Below, piece after piece: positions 62,027-64,000 of a DNA stretch of 64,000 nt. The position numbers and the translations under genes are program-made. Within the stretch, counting starts at the first letter, position 1; each line of letters begins with the position of its first letter. The stretch comes from Amycolatopsis nivea (GTDB lineage Bacteria > Actinomycetota > Actinomycetes > Mycobacteriales > Pseudonocardiaceae). Where the stretch lies: positions 35,916 to 99,915 of the forward strand of contig NZ_SDLT01000008.1 in the NCBI RefSeq assembly GCF_004522235.1, given 5' to 3'. The notes beneath the pieces were generated by a model, which searched no databases, had not been told where the DNA came from, and was given only the letters and a program-made list of their open reading frames with translations.

Positions 62027-63358
62027 ATGACTCTCGCACTCGACCGGTCCACGGAAACTGTTGCCGCTGCCGTTCCCGCTGTCGCCGGTGCGACGCTGCG
62101 GGTCCCGCTGGTCACCGGCGGCGACATCGGCTACGCCAACCTCGACCACGCGGCGAGCGCGCCGTGTCTGGACGCGGTGCGTTCGGCGGTCGACGAGTTC
62201 CTTCCCTGGTACGCCAGCGTGCACCGCGGCGCGGGCTTCGCTTCGCAGGTCTCGACGCGGCTGTACGAGCGGACGCGCGACGTGCTGCGCCGGTTCGTGG
62301 ACGCTCGCAACGGCGACTCGGTGATCTTCACCCGCAACACCACTGACGCGTTCAACCTGCTGGCGAAAGCATTGCCGCGCAAGACTTCCGTGGTGGTGTT
62401 CGACAGCGAGCACCACGCGGCCTTGCTGCCGTGGCGCGGCCCGAACGTCCGGCGCGTGCAGCTGCCGCGGACCCGGCTCGCCGCAGTGTCCGTTGTGAAC
62501 GAAGCGCTCGCGGAATGCCCGCAGGGGCCGCGGTTGGTGGTCGTCGCCGGTGCGTCCAATGTGACCGGCGAGCTGCTGCCGGTGGCCGAGATCGCTGCGG
62601 TGGCCCGGAAACACGGCGCCCGGGTGGCCCTCGACGCCGCGCAGCTCGCTCCGCACCGGCAGATTTCGTTGCGGGAGCTGGATGTTGACTATGTCGCGCT
62701 GTCCGGGCACAAGCTGTACGCGCCCTTCGGGGCCGGTGCGCTGATCGGGCGCAGCGACTGGTTGCGGGCGGCCGAGCCGTACCTGGCCGGTGGTGGCGCT
62801 ACGAAACTGGTGACCGAGGAAGCCGTGGTGTGGAACAGCGGCGAAGAGCGGCACGAGGCCGGATCGCCGAATACCGTTGGCGTGTATGCGCTCGGGGTGG
62901 CTTGCGAGCAGCTGGCGGCTCAGTGGGATGCCGTGGGTTCGCACGAGGCCGCGTTGCTGGATCGGTTGCGCAAGGGGCTTGAGAGCCTGCCGGGTTTCGC
63001 CGAGCTGCGGTTCTTCGACGCGCCGGTGGACCGGGTCGGCACGGTGAGCTTCGTGGTCGACGGGTTCGAGCCCGGATGGCTGGCCGCGGTGCTGTCGGCC
63101 GAGTACGGAATCGGCGTGCGGGACGGGGCGTTCTGCGCGCACGTGGCCGCCCGGCGGCTGATCCGGGAAGCCGGAAGCGAAGGCCAGCAGGCGGTCCGGG
63201 TGAGCCTCGGGCTGGGGAGCACCGAGGAACACGTCGACCGCTTGGTGCTGGCGCTGCGGCAGATCGTGGCCCGGGGAGCCCGCTGGGAGTACGCGAAGGT
63301 GGACGGGCGGTGGGCGCCGGTCGGGGACCCGCGGGAGCTGCCGCCGTTCTGCGCCTGA
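62027..63358 (+). CDS. Class-V aminotransferase/cysteine desulfurase-like protein
   Basis: A 443-residue PLP enzyme. Features: NLDHAASAPCLDAV at the start, FTRNTTDAFNLLAKAL, the SEHHAALLPW segment, VVVAGASNVTGELLP, and the PLP-binding YVALSGHKLYAPFGAGALIG (Lys near residue 230). VRDGAFCAH near residue 365 provides a Cys at the place of the catalytic Cys of SufS/Csd enzymes. It may release sulfur from cysteine or act on a related thiol substrate. Its SAM-IV leader links it to sulfur or methionine supply. Confidence 0.88.
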   Translation: MTLALDRSTETVAAAVPAVAGATLRVPLVTGGDIGYANLDHAASAPCLDAVRSAVDEFLPWYASVHRGAGFASQVSTRLYERTRDVLRRFVDARNGDSVIFTRNTTDAFNLLAKALPRKTSVVVFDSEHHAALLPWRGPNVRRVQLPRTRLAAVSVVNEALAECPQGPRLVVVAGASNVTGELLPVAEIAAVARKHGARVALDAAQLAPHRQISLRELDVDYVALSGHKLYAPFGAGALIGRSDWLRAAEPYLAGGGATKLVTEEAVVWNSGEERHEAGSPNTVGVYALGVACEQLAAQWDAVGSHEAALLDRLRKGLESLPGFAELRFFDAPVDRVGTVSFVVDGFEPGWLAAVLSAEYGIGVRDGAFCAHVAARRLIREAGSEGQQAVRVSLGLGSTEEHVDRLVLALRQIVARGARWEYAKVDGRWAPVGDPRELPPFCA

Positions 63359-63369
63359 CCGGGCTGGGT

Positions 63370-63858
63370 TTAACCGCGTGAGCTCGCATTGTGGTCGAGT
63401 TGGGATCTGCAGGCGGCCCGGATCGCCTCTTTGATCTGCTCTTCGGTGCGGCCCCAGCCTCCGTCCCACTCTTCGTCCGCCAGCCAGACTTGGGCGAGCG
63501 GCAAGGAAGTGGCGCTCTCCGCGTAACCGGTGCGCAAGATAACCGCGTGCAGGTCGTTCAGCAGGCCGCGCTCGCTGAGATGGCCGTTGAGGAACAGCCG
63601 GGCCAGGTGAGTGAACGCGGCTTCGGCTGCGTCGGCCACAGCGGGAATGGGCGTGCGGCAGTCGGCTAAGGCCGCCTCCTGCACGTCGTGGATTTCCCGT
63701 GGTTCGCTGCGGGACAGCCCGGCCAGGTGGCGCAGGTGCTCGCCGTCCTCGCCGTCGGCCAGCCAGTGGGCTGCCCAGAGGGGGAGGTCGCTCGTGGGGG
63801 AGAGGTCGAGGGCGATCCAGGCCGCGGCCGCGGCGGGGGCGGGGATCTCGGCGGGCAT
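63370..63858 (-). CDS. Conserved hypothetical actinobacterial protein
   Basis: A 162-residue soluble protein. It has AAAAAWIALDLSPTSDLPLWAAHWLADG near the N-terminus and a helical remainder with AEAAFTHLARLFLNGHLSERGLLNDLHAVILRTGYAES. I do not recognise a domain. The ATG at 63858 fits the start of the conserved part; an in-frame start at 63954 would add 32 low-complexity residues. It is convergent with the aminotransferase gene, 11 bases apart. Confidence 0.6.
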   Translation of the reverse strand: MPAEIPAPAAAAAWIALDLSPTSDLPLWAAHWLADGEDGEHLRHLAGLSRSEPREIHDVQEAALADCRTPIPAVADAAEAAFTHLARLFLNGHLSERGLLNDLHAVILRTGYAESATSLPLAQVWLADEEWDGGWGRTEEQIKEAIRAACRSQLDHNASSRG

Positions 63859-63946
63859 GGCAGCGATGATGGCGGGCGAGGGGCCTCCGGGGCGACTGAA
63901 TTCGGCCGCTGTGACCTGCTCGGGCGCGGTTGTGGACAATGGGGGT

Positions 63947-64000
63947 GTGAGCACCGATCCTTCGCCGTCCGAGTCCGAGGTCGAGCCGTCTGCGGAACCG
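63947..64000 (+). CDS. 5' end of an unidentified gene (truncated by window)
   Basis: A GTG at 63947 opens the frame VSTDPSPSESEVEPSAEP to the window edge, acidic and Ser/Pro-rich. GACAAT (63935-63940) ends six bases before it, which fits the leaderless starts seen elsewhere here. Divergent from the hypothetical gene on the minus strand. No function can be proposed from 18 codons. Confidence 0.5.
   Translation, partial: MSTDPSPSESEVEPSAEP

Overview
The window is high-GC actinobacterial DNA. GTG and TTG starts are common, coding density is high, and genes overlap by ATGA, GTGA or TGATG. The gene content is that of a member of the Pseudonocardiaceae: a PE/PPE-like type VII secretion cassette with an EspG-like chaperone and a DUF3558 lipoprotein, a MraZ-to-DivIVA division cluster with sepF, a T-box-controlled ileS, and a SAM-IV-type leader. 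The abundance and style of the intergenic palindromes suggests Amycolatopsis or a close relative; that genus call is inference.

Layout. (1) 1-7.3 kb: a truncated gene end, a 30-bp hairpin repeat array, a GNAT acetyltransferase, a structured minus-strand transcript that may be a non-coding RNA, a Nei-type DNA glycosylase with an orphan ParA, a methyltransferase, DNA polymerase IV, a gene-poor repeat region, and a DUF3040 membrane protein. (2) 7.3-12.3 kb (minus): MoxR ATPase, DUF58 protein and transglutaminase-like membrane protein in one operon. (3) 12.5-14.8 kb: the four-gene ESX-type cassette. (4) 14.9-30.3 kb: the dcw cluster mraZ-rsmH-ftsL-ftsI-murE-murF-mraY-murD-ftsW-murG-murC-ftsQ, almost all overlapping. 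It makes lipid II from UDP-MurNAc and supplies the septal synthase FtsW/FtsI. (5) 30.3-39.0 kb: an 8.9-kb block separating ftsQ from ftsZ, which are normally adjacent in actinobacteria. It holds an NmrA-type reductase, DinB-family proteins with one decayed copy, an OsmC-family peroxidase, and a complete SigK/RskA locus (DUF1295, cyclopropane-synthase-like methyltransferase, FAD amine oxidase-like protein, DUF1365, sigK, rskA). (6) 39.2-45 kb: ftsZ-pgeF-yggS-sepF-yggT-wag31, then a membrane protein with a zinc-ribbon-like tail. (7) 45-64 kb: two paralogous ArsR-type regulators (next to an MFS exporter and a cation/proton antiporter), an HSP90-family/TPR pair, T-box-ileS (type 2), a cupin regulator with an amino-acid permease, a MecA-type penicillin-binding protein, and a SAM-IV leader driving a class-V aminotransferase/cysteine-desulfurase-like gene.

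The most notable signals are: mirror-image SigK-type promoters, each placing its start codon exactly seven bases after a CCGAAT -10 box, which implies leaderless mRNAs; the insertion of the SigK locus inside the dcw cluster; a minus-strand structured RNA with a three-way junction and a T6 terminator at about 1 kb; about eighteen TGGGG boxes at roughly helical spacing upstream of the MraZ operator; a near-identical operator in front of both ArsR paralogues; and several families of dispersed palindromes at gene ends. No rRNA, tRNA, transposase, integrase, prophage or CRISPR array was recognised.
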